Assembly (NCBI RefSeq): GCF_010183535.1 | Contig: NC_071330.1 | Location: forward strand, 4,569,717-4,633,716 | Source of the DNA: Caenorhabditis remanei | Taxonomy: Eukaryota; Nematoda; Chromadorea; Rhabditida; Rhabditidae | DNA: 64,000 bases | Direction of reading: 5' to 3' | Shown: one piece after another, positions 48,001 through 58,750 of the stretch | How positions within the stretch are numbered: position 1 is the stretch's first letter | Layout: each line of letters opens with the position of its first letter | The notes under the pieces: model-generated | What the model saw: only the letters and a program-made list of their open reading frames with translations | Told to the model about the DNA's origin: nothing | Database searches by the model: none | Made by a program: the position numbers and the translations under genes

Positions 48001-51000
48001 TGCAGGTCGCCTCGGTTCCAGCAGTACATTGCAGTGGGTGCAAGTCGAATGAGACGGTAAGCGGATTTTCTCAGATTAATGGAATTCTAATTTCGAAACA
48101 ATTTCAGGCAACATCATTCTGTCAAGACTGCAACGCGAATCTGTGCGACAACTGCACGATGGCTCACAAATACATGCATTGTTTCGCCGATCATCGTGTC
48201 ATCACCCTTCCACCACCAACCAGCAACAACGGAGGAATCGGCTCGTCTGCCTCATCGACAACTTCATCGTCCCCATCTTCCAGCTCATCGTCACACCAAA
48301 TGGTGGCGGCGCTCGGCGGAAAACAGTCACCGGACAGTTTGATGTTAGGATCCGGAAAGCGGCCAGTTTTGTGCCTTCAGCATCGTTCGTCAGAGCTTGT
48401 TTTCTTCTGTGTCACATGCAATTTGGCTATCTGCCGTGATTGTACCACCACCGACCATCCAGCTGGACAACATCAATTTGAGCTCATCACTGAGGTGAGT
48501 ATACGCCTTCTGAGAATATAATTAAGAGTGGACACCATACAGTAAATTTATTAATGATTAGAATAATCGCATGAATGGACGATTGACAACATCTGCTCAG
48601 TCAATGTCATCAGATAGATATTATATATATACCACCTGTTCCTTTTTAGATGGTTAACGTCTTCAAAGACGCAACAAAAGAGACAGAATGGTTAGGCGTT
48701 AATCGTATTATCCCCTCTCAAGTAGAAGGGATAAGAGGAAGTAAGAATTTCGAATTTTAGTCGACCCGACCCAAATAAACAACTATACGACACGATTTAC
48801 ATGAAAGGGAGGGAGAAGGCAGGTGTAGAATAAACTAGTGTTAATTATGCGATGATGGATTGTTGGATTATCGGGCAGGTGCATTCCTGAGTAATAGTCT
48901 TTGTTCTTAAGACCTTAGCTAGAAACCGTGAGAAATGAGATCATAACAATGAAGACCGCCAACAACGCGGAAGTTTTAATCGACTGTAAAACAAACCACT
49001 CGTTTTCCAGGTCGCCGATAAACAAATGCTGAAAATGGAGCAACTGATAGCGGACGCGAGGAGCAAGCACGCTGACATGCTGGACATGTTTAAGCAGGTA
49101 AGATACATTGTTCATTCCTTTCTTGTTAATCCTTTTATCCCTTTTCCCATAACACCCACTTACTCATCCTGACCCTATTTGTCCTCGAAAATACATATAG
49201 GGAGACAGGTGTAAAAATCGAGGTATGAGGGGTGCCCATTAATGCGAAGGACAAATATGGTGTTTGGTCGAGTAAAAGAGTGTATATATTTGGATTGTTT
49301 CCTCTCCCCCACACGGCTATTAGTGTTTTGATGGTCAGCTTCATCATCAACAATGAAATCAAATTTCAGGTTGATTCGAAACAACAAATTCTGACCGCCT
49401 CCCTTCACAACTCGCACGCTCAATTGGATGAGACAGTCTCCACACTGATCAATTTGATTCAGGAGCAAAAGAAGACACTTGCCAAGGAGATTGACAATGC
49501 ATTCGCAGCCAAGCAGGTAATTTATCGTTGAATTTTGAAAGATGGGGGGATGACGGCGGGCTCCCTGCGGAATTGAAATGGATCCATCAAAACTATGCAT
49601 ATATTTGAATTCTGAATAAGCACATGCATATGTTTCAAAATTAGAGAGGCGTTAGAAAGGACCAGATGGTGTACTCGAAGAATATCCGAATGTTTTTGAA
49701 AGGCGGCGAGATCAAATAAGACAAAGGGGGAAACTAGCATAGGAATGTTCTAATTACGAGTGTGTTAAGACACACCGCCCTTCCGATTTTATGAGCCATG
49801 TGTTTTCTGTGTCGGGTTGCGGTGGTCCGATCCTGAATCTCTTCTCCGATGGCACACACACCCTCCTCTTCTCACATTCGAGGTCAAAATGAGGTGTTTA
49901 TGGTGGTTTAATGAGGTCGGCGCGTTTCGCATGGATTAAAGACGTCGAAAACTCTTTCTTCTGAAGGATGAAATGGGAGAAGATGAGGAAAATTGGGCGG
50001 TAAAAGGAGGTCGAATGTTGCCTCCGAATGAGATGAGGCGAACGACCTTGACGTAACCCAATGTATCAAAAAAATTGGACATTTAGGATTTGGATTTAAA
50101 CTGTTTAAAAGTAGTTTTATAGTTTTAGGGTAGACAGATCAGCTAGGCACTGTTTTAATGATCGAGAAAGTCAACGTTCAATAGATCATATTTGCACAGA
50201 CATGTGTATCCTCATCTCCGTGTTATTGTCATCTCAAGAATGGACAATACCTGCTACTATAGTGTTTGAGGATATCTGAATGAAACCAGTGGGAAAGGTC
50301 CATTCTTATCTCCATAAGAAACAATGAACGAAAATTGGCACCCTGCTGATTGTTGTGATCGTAGAGAACAATGGTCCTCGAGATTCTGACGCAAGATATG
50401 CGCAGAATTACAAGACCGGGTCAAATCATTATTTTTGATGGCCTCCTTCCTTTCCGTTTTTGTCACTCACTTGAGAAAGACAGACAATGTCAATGCTCAT
50501 CGAGATGAGATAATTGATGGATTGGAAAGATTCGGTGGATTACCGGAAACCTGGCACCTGTTTTGGGACTGAGATCTCATATCAGATCAGAAAGTTCCCA
50601 CGAGGATTCTTGAGATTCCTCGTGACGATAAACATTGGTTGATGTCGTTGTCTCCGGATGTAGTCTGACTCAAATCTCTATTGACAGCCTCCCGCGTTTT
50701 CGCTGATTTCCTCTTATCTCCCGGCGTAATCATCGTCTGATGCCGCCGCCAGCATCGTCATCATTAAAAACATTGTCAATAACACTGATCTTTTAACGAC
50801 GACAAAAACAAACCAAAAGGGGGATACATCAAACATCATTGATCAATTCTGCAGCATTTATCTATTTATCCATATTTTCAGATCCAACTCACCATGGTCG
50901 ACAAGCGAATCCAATCGATGGCCGAGAAACTCTCCCAGACAATCGAATTCTCGCGTCGCCTCATGTCGTTCTCGTCACCAGCTGAGGTTATGGTTTTCAA

Positions 51001-52547
51001 GCAACTTCTTGACACTCGTCTCCAACTCTTCCTCGGATTCAACCCGGATACCAGTGGAGTGTTAAACACATCCTGCGAGATTGAGTACCTTGGAGCCGCC
51101 GGTTTGTACAGCAACTCTTCCAGTGCAGTCTCACAACTTTTGGGAACGGTCCGTGGAGGAAGCAACATCAACAACGCCGCTGCCCAGAACGATTTCCTTA
51201 TGCCATCATCTCAAACTGGAATGCCACCAACTCCAATCGGACGTACACCAAGTCGTGTTATCCCGATCGACAATCAGTCGACTCGCTCTCCACCACACCA
51301 CATCGCTGGATCACTTCCAATGAACGCGTTCTCCGATTCCAATCTTCTCCGACCAAACAAGGATTTCGGAGGATCTTCCCAATCACTCGGACCATTCGGT
51401 GCTCTTGGAGGAGGTGCTGCTGATCCATTCTCATCTCAATACGACAAATGGAGTCTCGGAGTTGAGCCATCTGTTGGTGGTCTTCTTGAAGGATCGAACG
51501 TTGATGAGGAGAAGTTCCAAACTTTGTTCCCACCATCAAGATCGCAGATCAAGCGTACCAAGATGATCTATCACTGCAAATTTGGTGAGTTTGGCGTCAT
51601 GGAGGGGCAATTCACCGAGCCATCTGGCGTCGCTGTGAACGGACAAGGAGACATCGTCGTCGCCGACACCAACAACCACCGCATCCAGGTGTTTGACAAG
51701 GAAGGTCGCTTCAAGTTCCAGTTCGGAGAGTGCGGAAAGCGCGATGGGCAATTGTTGTATCCAAACCGTGTGGCCGTCAACCGTACCACCGGAGACTTCG
51801 TCGTCACCGAGAGATCCCCAACCCACCAAATCCAGGTGTACAACCAATATGGACAATTCCTTCGCAAGTTCGGTGCCAACATTCTCCAACATCCACGTGG
51901 AGTGTGCGTTGATAACAAGGGACGCATCATTGTTGTTGAGTGCAAGGTAGATTTGAATTCCAAACATTCCAGAAATTAATCATTCATCTCTCTTCTAGGT
52001 AATGCGTGTCATCATCTTCGACATGTTCGGAAACATTCTTCAAAAGTTCTCGTGCTCTCGTTATCTCGAGTTCCCGAACGGTGTCTGCACCAACGACAAG
52101 AGCGAGATTCTCATCTCGGACAACCGTGCTCACTGCATCAAGGTGTTCTCCTACGAGGGACAATATCTCCGTCAAATTGGAGGAGAAGGAGTGACCAACT
52201 ATCCAATAGGTGTTGGAATCAACTCTCTTGGAGAGGTCGTTGTCGCTGACAACCACAACAACTTCAACTTGACCGTCTTCTCTCAGGTTAGTAGGGGATA
52301 TCTGGGTTTTCGTTGACGCGTTTTTCTTGTCTTTATTATAACCAGTGTTTTCTCAACTTCTATCTCTCTTCAGGATGGCACCATGATTGGAGCTTTGGAA
52401 TCCCGTGTCAAGCACGCTCAATGCTTCGACGTCGCTCTCGTTGACGATGGTTCAGTGGTTCTCGCCTCGAAGGATTACCGTCTCTATCTTTACCGCTTCT
52501 TGCCAGCATCTGCCGGACAACCATCTTCCACTTCTGGACAGATTTAA
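42097..52547 (+). CDS. ncl-1: TRIM-NHL protein NCL-1 (Brat orthologue)
   Basis: Exons: 42097-42244, 43028-43095, 47129-47277, 47654-48056, 48108-48494, 49011-49097, 49370-49516, 50882-51946, 51999-52286, 52374-52547; 971 residues from the ATG at 42097. A C3HC4 RING is at about 76-117 (CTLCLEPYRDPKVLACFHSF), followed by a Gln/Ser-rich linker, B-box 1 at about 248-290, B-box 2 at about 345-382, a coiled coil at about 386-500 and a six-bladed NHL propeller at about 687-955 (MIYHCKFGEFGVMEGQFTEP). The NHL part is almost the same as Drosophila Brat, and the segment before it (TSGVLNTSCEIEYLG) is specific to this group. In C. elegans NCL-1 represses rRNA synthesis and fibrillarin expression, limiting nucleolar size; Brat-type NHL domains bind RNA and repress translation. 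The exon upstream of the ATG begins at 42087. Introns are long at the 5' end (4.0 kb after exon 2). Confidence 0.93.
42245..43027. other. ncl-1 intron, no features
   Basis: AT-rich intron sequence between the first two main coding exons. No open frame, repeat or RNA was recognised. Confidence 0.6.
43096..47128. other. 4-kb ncl-1 intron with pyrimidine-rich blocks
   Basis: It contains long TC-rich stretches (43,690-43,970; 45,010-45,550), a C11 tract at 45,428-45,438 next to CGCGCGCG, and GAGAGA runs. Frames up to 183 codons here (45,011-45,562) are low in complexity and lack splice context. The GC-rich stretch at 44,640-44,900 could be an internal promoter, but I see no supported exon. Confidence 0.5.
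47297..47611. mobile_element. GC-rich-ended hAT-like MITE in a ncl-1 intron
   Basis: The ends CATACTTGCAA and (inverted) CAGACTTGCAA are flanked by a perfect 8-bp duplication GTTTTCAC (47289-47296, 47612-47619). Repeated GGGCCG blocks lie inside each end, with an AT-rich centre. It fills most of the 376-bp intron 47278-47653, just after the RING exon. Confidence 0.88.
49517..50881. other. 1.4-kb ncl-1 intron, no features
   Basis: An intron between the coiled-coil exons. I saw no open frame, hairpin or repeat worth naming. Confidence 0.5.
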
Positions 52548-54495
52548 GAAAGAATACATCTGAAGCGATCAAAATTTGGAGCAACTTTTCTTCCGAATGG
52601 AGCAACGCAGGCCCCCGAATCCCATTCCTTCCCCCCTTTCATTTCCATCATTTTCTTCTTGTAAATGTGCATAGAATTTCTTTTCCTTCTCTCTCTCTAT
52701 CTCCAGTCTCCCCGTAAAATGTGATTTTCGCGGCCTTTTAACCCCCTCTCCACGTCCCCTTAAAGGTGTTCTTTATTCTGTTCTTGCAGCAGCTCCCGGA
52801 GCTCTTCGACTCAGTTTTTTGTCTTTTTTATTTTTTATTGGTTTTTTTTGCTCGTTGTTTTTGTGTTAAGTGTGTGTATTTCTTTTTAATTGGGGCTGCG
52901 CCTCTGTTTATGGTTTTTATTGTTGATCACCCAAATCATTTGGGCCCATTTGGCTCTTTCGATCGTCGACGTTGTCGATGACTTCTGAATTCTCTTCACC
53001 CCGCCCCCCTCGTCCCCTCCATTGCATGCTTTTATTGTTGAGCCTGGAGCTCGTTCATGTAAAATGATGTCCCGTTTTTTGTAATTTTTGCCCTTCCCCT
53101 CCCCGCCCCCTGTCCCCATTCTTCCGGTAAATAGTCGTCGCGCGTCGGTGTCAATGGTTTTTGTAGGGTTTCATATAGAGCGTCCTTTAAGACGAGCTGG
53201 TCTCGATCTGCCAAAAAAGCACCGTGCTCCCCCAGAGCCATTTGTCATCACTTTTCTATTTCCTACTCTTTATTTATTATCTGGCCCCGCCCCGTTTATA
53301 TATTTAGAATGTTTCTATGGCGCCTGGATGCGCATGTTTTCTCTTTTCCCCCTTATTATATAGCACCCGTATATATATATATTCCCCTCTGTCAGTAATC
53401 CCCCGCCTTCAAAAATCCCAAAAAAATGTTGTTATCTCTTTTTTATTCTAATTTCCCACTTCCCCCCGCCCCTTTCTAACCTTTATCATTTTTTAAATTC
53501 CCCTCTTTTTCTATTTTTCAAGTAATTCTCGAGTAGATTTCTTATTTATATGTAATGGGCAGTTTTTCCTCCAAGTTTTTTGTTATGTGTGTATGTTTTG
53601 AGGAGATGATGATGATTATTATCTTCTGAAAATTTGATTTTTAGTGGTTTTTTCTCTTCTTCTGTTGTTGATTTTGGTGTCAACTACTCGCTCCTCCTCT
53701 CCTCTTTTCCTACTCGCCCCGCCCCCCTCTTGAGCTCTTTTTAACCGGTTTTGTACCCCTTTCCCCTCCGCTCCTCTTAAACTCGTATCTTCTTGTTTCT
53801 TTTTCTCGAATTTTCATCATCGTCGTTTTTATGTTGTTTCCGATTGTCTTCTTTTTTGCACAGGCTGGTCCTGTTTCTTCCCCCAAGTAACTTCATATTA
53901 TTTTTTGGCGAGAGAAATTTTGATGTTATTTTCTTTTTTTTGTTGTATTTTTTCTTTTTTTTATTAGCTTTTTTTGCTTCTTTATTATTCCACCCCACAC
54001 AAAAAATCCCCGCTTTTTTTCATTCATTTTCGTGTCAAAATAAATGAGAAAAGGTTCCAAAACGAAGAAGAAGAAGTGATTTGTTTATAGAATTTTTCTA
54101 GAAATAGGAAAAAGAATAGAAATGTATTGTGGTTTGGTACCAAAAAATAAGAAAAAATTAAAAATTTGTGAAAAAAAAAGTTCTTGACACCAAAATCATC
54201 CAACTAGACTTGTAAATAGGATTTTTCCCACCAAAAAATGTTTTTTTTGCTGAAAATTTTTGTCTTTGCGTTGATCGCCTGTTGTAAAAAATGGAAAGTG
54301 TTTTCTTTTTTAGTAATTTTTTATTATTATGTAATCCCCCAAATATCTCGAAAATTATTTTTTTTTGTATGTGTTTTTGTAAATTTCTTTGCGATTTTTT
54401 GTTGTTTCATTTGAGAAAATACATAACTAATCCAAATAAATTGTTACTCGAAAAACAGAGAATTTATTGGTTTTAAATAAGAAAAACTGAAAAAA
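52548..54495. other. ncl-1 3' UTR and convergent intergenic region
   Basis: Very pyrimidine-rich sequence with many CCCCTC/TTTTT runs. An AATAAA at 54039-54044 would give a 1.5-kb 3' UTR; a later AATAAA at about 54,434-54,440 is also possible. TGTAAATA (54,211-54,218), a PUF-protein consensus, falls between the two signals. The convergent minus-strand gene ends at 54496, so the two 3' ends nearly touch. Confidence 0.55.
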
Positions 54496-55522
54496 TTAAG
54501 CGGAAAAGTTCAAAAAATAATCGGAAATTTCTGGAAAACGAGGCATATCGATGAATTTAAGACTTGGAATTGGGAAAAATTTCAGATATTCAGGATTGGG
54601 GATACTGTAAGTGTCGGATCCGAGAAGACAATTCACATTGTGTTTGGAAATTATTTGAGCGAGACGAGAGCAGTCCGGGTAGTCGAGTGGACCTTCGTAC
54701 TGAAAGAAAATATTTTATAACTACCGTAACTTTTCGAATTTTGAATTGAGATCTACAAAACCTAAACGACCGTAATCAGCGTGTCGATACCTTTCGAATA
54801 AGTATAATCATGCCCTAGTTCTGTTCACTTTGGGTCTCACCACGATACTACGGTATGCGCCTTTAAACCTTTAAAACCCCGTTTCGTGGCGAGACCCAAA
54901 TTGCTCCAAACCACGGCATGATTATACTCGTTCGAAGCGTCTTGACGCGCTGAATTCGAAAATTCAGATTTCAGGCGGTTTTGAAGTAAACTCGAGGAGT
55001 TATGACAAATTTATTTTTTGAGGCAAAAATACTGATTTCGAAAAACTGATGTATCTTCTTCGATTTTGCTTGAAATTCAACGAATTATGTGAATTTGAAA
55101 TCAGCGTGTCAAGGCCTTTCAAATAAGTATAATAATGTTCTAATTCTGGTCACTTTGGGTCTCACCACGATACTACGGTATGCGCCTTTAAACCTTCAAA
55201 CCACTTTTCGTGGCGGGGCCCAAATTGATCAAAACCATGGCATGATTATACTTATTCGAAGCGTTTTGAAAAGTTGAATCCGAATATCACAATTTTAAAT
55301 CAGTCAGACCAAAACGCGCCCCACTGCACTCTTCTTACCAAAGTCAGCGCCTTTCCCATATACCACGGAATTAGTAGATCAATTAGTGTTTCCAAGTTTT
55401 TCGGTGCATCCAACACGAGAATATTCTCAATCGCCACCTTCCACTGAATTTTCGTTTCGAGACCCGATTTACGAGATTCCAGTGATGAGTGGAGCTGCGA
55501 TTTGCTCACTTGATGCGTTTTT
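54496..55522 (-). CDS. Fragmentary gene, weakly like an adenylate-forming enzyme
   Basis: Two minus-strand exons, 55522-55339 and 54699-54496, join in phase 0 across a 639-bp intron (donor GTAAGA, acceptor TTTCAG) and end in TAA. The spliced text includes LETLIDLLIPWYMGKALTL and LAQIISKHNVNCLLGSD, a pattern like the core of AMP-binding (acyl/acetoacetyl-CoA synthetase-type) domains, where a short basin such as LYEG is followed by a helix ending in VT.L. The match is weak. The first exon starts at an acceptor, so more exons should lie upstream, but none is evident; the product ends well before the usual AMP-binding C-terminus. It may be a truncated copy or pseudogene. The intron holds a paired-palindrome element. 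Confidence 0.4.
54770..55275. repeat. Paired-palindrome element, copy 5
   Basis: Palindromes at about 54,770-54,955 and 55,098-55,275, with shared words ACTTTGGGTCTCACCACGAT and GGTATGCGCCTTTAAACC. The spacer matches the reverse complement of that in the 34532 copy. It lies in the intron of the minus-strand gene. Confidence 0.75.
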
Positions 55523-56484
55523 CTGAAAATTAAAAAAATCTCTTCGTTTTTTTTCCGTGGCGGCTTATTTGCGCTTCAAGGTGTTTTGCGTCTTTTCGTC
55601 GTGTGTGGTCTTGTCTGTATTTGAACAGTGAAAGGAGAGAGAGTATGGGGAAATGAGAGACGCAGATAGGAGAGCTCTGGTGACTGGCACTGAACGGAGT
55701 TGTGGTGGAATGGGAACACGGATAGCCATGGAGGGGATGCTTTTAGGTTTTGGGGGGATGGTTAGGGGGTTTCAGTGTTTTTTGGGAAATGGAAGAAATA
55801 AACTATTTGAGTTACAGTACCGCTCAAAAGTATATTAAGTTTTGTTTTTTTCAGTTGAAAATGCCAAACTTTGAGAGTGTGTCATGGTAATACTGAGTGT
55901 CCCATCAAGTAGATTTTTAGTGGATCATACAGGACAAAGGTAGAGCTCCATTTTTGCAGTTGACAACATTTTTGTACGGACACTCCCTAGAGAGTTATGG
56001 TCAATTTTAGAAGACAGCTCAAAAATCCCTCTATTTTGCACTGAAATGGGTCGATTTGAAGGAGAAATTACTTTGACGATATGTAACTTGCTAGGGAGTG
56101 CTCGTACAAAAAAGTTACCAACTACAAAAATGGAGCTCCACTTTTAATCTGTATAATTCATTAAAAATCTACTTGATGGGACAATCAAAATAACCATGAC
56201 ACACTCTCAAAGTTGGACATTCTCAACTGAAAATGGCAAAACTTAATATACTTTTGAGCGGTACTGTAATACGGTGGCGGAATAAGGAGTTTTGAATTTC
56301 AAACCCCGGGCCGAGTCGAGAAAAATAATGGGTCAACTGTGATTCTGGCAAACGATCCAGTCATAGAATTCGGATGAATGAGAAACAAAAGAGACTCGGA
56401 TTGAGAGATTTAGTTTATTAGAAGGATGTTTTCATCCAAACAAGAAAACAAGATAACAAGAAGATAAAAAGAAGAAACAACTAG
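55523..56484. other. Intergenic region with a mariner-like MITE
   Basis: It contains GAGAGACGCAGA-type sequence at about 55,635-55,665 and the MITE at 55815-56266. A minus-strand frame opening at about 55,729 (MAIRVPIPPQ) reads some 50 codons but shows no donor to reach the exon at 55522, so it was not called. Confidence 0.5.
55815..56266. mobile_element. Mariner-like MITE
   Basis: The ends CAGTACCGCTCAAAAGTATA and their perfect inverse are flanked by TA (55813-55814, 56267-56268). Inverted arms extend over 90 bp inward and include AACTTTGAGAGTGTGTCATG. No transposase frame; the same family as 15030-15350. Confidence 0.85.
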
Positions 56485-56796
56485 TTAGGAAATGTTGAAG
56501 CATCTTTTAAGCATTCGAATGAGACAATCATCCTCCAGTAGGTCTACGGTGTCAAGCGAGAACATTCTATCCACCACCTCTTCGTCCATATCGGTCGCTA
56601 ACTTTTTGCCAATATCCTTCATAGTTGAAAATAAGGATGATGGGAGAAGGGGCAACTTATCAGTACAAATGTAGTGATACGTGATGAAATCGATGAGATC
56701 CACTTCTAATTGTTCGATTTCCTCCATAGTAGATAGGTAGGGGAAATTTACCACCATGTCGTCAAATTTACCATGAGATTTTGTGACTGATGGCAT
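56485..56796 (-). CDS. Small hypothetical protein
   Basis: A minus-strand frame of 103 residues from the ATG at 56796 to TAA at 56485; the frame is open upstream to about 56,862 without another ATG. The product is acidic and helical (FDDMVVNFPYLSTMEEIEQL, RMFSLDTVDLLEDD). AATAAA lies 65 bp downstream at 56414-56419. I do not recognise the family. An upstream exon is possible. It lies between a MITE and direct repeats, near the polymerase gene, so it could be element-derived. Confidence 0.45.
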   Translation of the reverse strand: MPSVTKSHGKFDDMVVNFPYLSTMEEIEQLEVDLIDFITYHYICTDKLPLLPSSLFSTMKDIGKKLATDMDEEVVDRMFSLDTVDLLEDDCLIRMLKRCFNIS

Positions 56797-56819
56797 TAGC
56801 GTATGACTCAAGATTGAAG

Positions 56820-57170
56820 ACTGGCCAGAGAGCTGACCAGAGCTTGAGCAAAAAGAGCTCAAAAATGTGTCGAAGATGCTCCAGGGGACCTAAACTATAG
56901 GGTCATATGGGTAAATTAACCGCATTTGAACCACACTCCTAATGGTGATAATTTTACCACGAGATATTATGTTGTGAGTTGACCAGTCACCTACAATCAA
57001 ATACTAGGCTCAGTAGATTCTCACACGCTCACTGGCTCAGAATAGGAGCTCAAAAAGACGTCGAAGGTGCGCCAGCTGGCTCTAGCTATTGGGTCATATG
57101 GTTAAATTCACACCACCCAACCTATCCTCAGATGTAGTTAATTTCACCATGGGGTTCTCTTCTGTGAGAT
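56820..57170. repeat. Diverged direct repeat
   Basis: Two units about 200 bp apart share GAGCTCAAAAA, GTCGAAGRTGC, CCAG, and GGGTCATATGG with TAAATT (about 56,855-56,925 and 57,047-57,110). No coding content. A third, weaker match for the AAATTTACCAT part lies within the small gene at 56,765. The rest of 57,170-57,800 shows no feature. Confidence 0.45.
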
Positions 57171-57801
57171 CTGGGGCCAGATTCAAGGTTGCTTAGATAA
57201 ACGAAACCACCCACTATCATTAAACTTTGATCCGTGACCCGTAGACCTGACTTTCCGTCATGTGAACATCAAGTGTGGGTAATGTGAGGCCCACAGAGTC
57301 CATTTTTTTTGGGAGGTTCTCGCGCGTTCTAGGCACATAGGACAGATCTCCAAATTTACACGTTTTGTCAAGTTCATGGCCAGGCTTTTTTATCAATTTT
57401 CACTCAATGTTTGATCTGATGATGATGATTGTAGGAAAGGCACAATCATGTAAAACCTGATGGGTAAAAAAATTTTTGTTTTATCTTCTATGTTGTTAAA
57501 ATTGTGAGAGACTCCTCACCTCACACAACCAGGCAAGGATTGTGCGAGTCGAGGGCATAAGTAAGTGTTGTTTATTCTCTTACAAGGGGATCTTTTTCAT
57601 ACACCGGTTGAAAATTTTCATTTGACATATGTATGACGCATCCACAGAGAAGACGCTTTCATGTTTGTGAGTCACATTCAAATGCTAGTGATTAAAATTT
57701 TATTGTTTTTTCATTAATTCTCAACATTTTACCGTTTTAAAATAATTTACATCAAAAAAAAAAAAATATATATAGACATTGGAGACGAACATAGAATATT
57801 A

Positions 57802-58394
57802 TTATTTAGACTTTCCGGGTATCCGCGGCTTCATTCGATCTGGGAAAAGATAGTTTTGGAAAAATAGTCTTGGAAAGATGGTTGTTGTGGAGTGTGGAAA
57901 GTTTTTACAGGAGGAGCACGGTGTTCTGAAAGATTTGAAGAAATGTTAACAAATATATCGATGATTACTTACGGAACTTTGGCAATAAACAGTTCAGAAA
58001 TAGGATAGTATATCCTTTGCTTATCCATCACAACAAATTGTTCATCAGTAATATTCTCCTTGAGCCTGCTGTTGTAAAATTCAAGCAAGTTAACACCGTC
58101 TTGGATCGAGGGGACTTCACTTGGACATTTTGTAATCACTTCACAGTATTCAAGAATTCGACCGTCCTTATAGTAGAAAATTGCTTCATCTTTTGCCAAT
58201 TGGTCAGCAATTCTGTACCGTAAAGTTTCCGAATCCTGCAGGAGTCCACATTCTATGCCCAAACCACCACGATATCTTATTTCACGAAAAGTACGAAACA
58301 TCTTACATTGACTTGTATATTTTGATCGAATATTACGAAGAGGGTCCATACAGTTACATCGTTTGCCACGGTTACCGGATAGTTTTGGAGGCAT
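57802..58394 (-). CDS. Unknown two-exon protein, divergent from the polymerase gene
   Basis: Exons 58394-57973 and 57925-57802 join in phase across a 47-bp intron (GTAAGT..TTTCAG); 181 residues. The ATG is 8 bases after a TTTTTCAG acceptor (58402), fitting trans-splicing. The N-terminus is basic and cysteine-bearing (MPPKLSGNRGKRCNCMDPLR), followed by a mixed alpha/beta region (DQLAKDEAIFYYKDGRILEY) and a basic C-terminus. I recognise no family. It starts 356 bp from the polymerase start and points away from it, so the two may share a promoter and, if the polymerase belongs to a Maverick, it could be a Maverick accessory gene. Confidence 0.6.
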
Positions 58395-58750
58395 TAGAAA
58401 TTCTGAAAAAAAAAAAAAATTATAGAAAAGACAGAACTCAGAAACAGGTCACCTACCACTATCACGTAATAAATCACGAATGATTTTGCGTGACGGTTAA
58501 AACCATAGAACGAGAGAGTATGAAAAGGAGAGACGAAGAAAACAAAATAAAAGTCAGTGATGACGTCATCAACCAAAAAGTAACAGCTGACGTTTGCAGA
58601 GAGTGATTTGAGATATTCATAATCTGTGGCTCATTTTCATCTTTTTACCGCATGGTAAATGGTGACCTATTTTAAGCTCTCATTTCTCATTTCTTTTCTC
58701 GTTTCGTATCGTCCGTTTATTCATCCTTCTTCATCCTTTCTTTTTCAGTT
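58395..58750. promoter_or_regulatory. Shared upstream region of a divergent gene pair
   Basis: A 356-bp region between two start codons on opposite strands. Both ATGs have a U-rich acceptor (TTTTTCAG) only 2 to 8 bases upstream, as expected for spliced-leader addition, so primary promoters lie within this stretch. A TGACGTCA palindrome, the full CRE/ATF-type site, is at about 58,561-58,568. Confidence 0.5.

Noticed and set aside
51536..51967. Minus-strand frames of 130-143 codons opposite the NHL exon
   Set aside because: Shadows of the strongly coding ncl-1 exon.
55560..55735. Upstream exon for the adenylate-forming-like gene (frame starting MAIRVPIPPQ, minus)
   Set aside because: No usable donor joins it in phase to the exon at 55522, and it overlaps repeat sequence.
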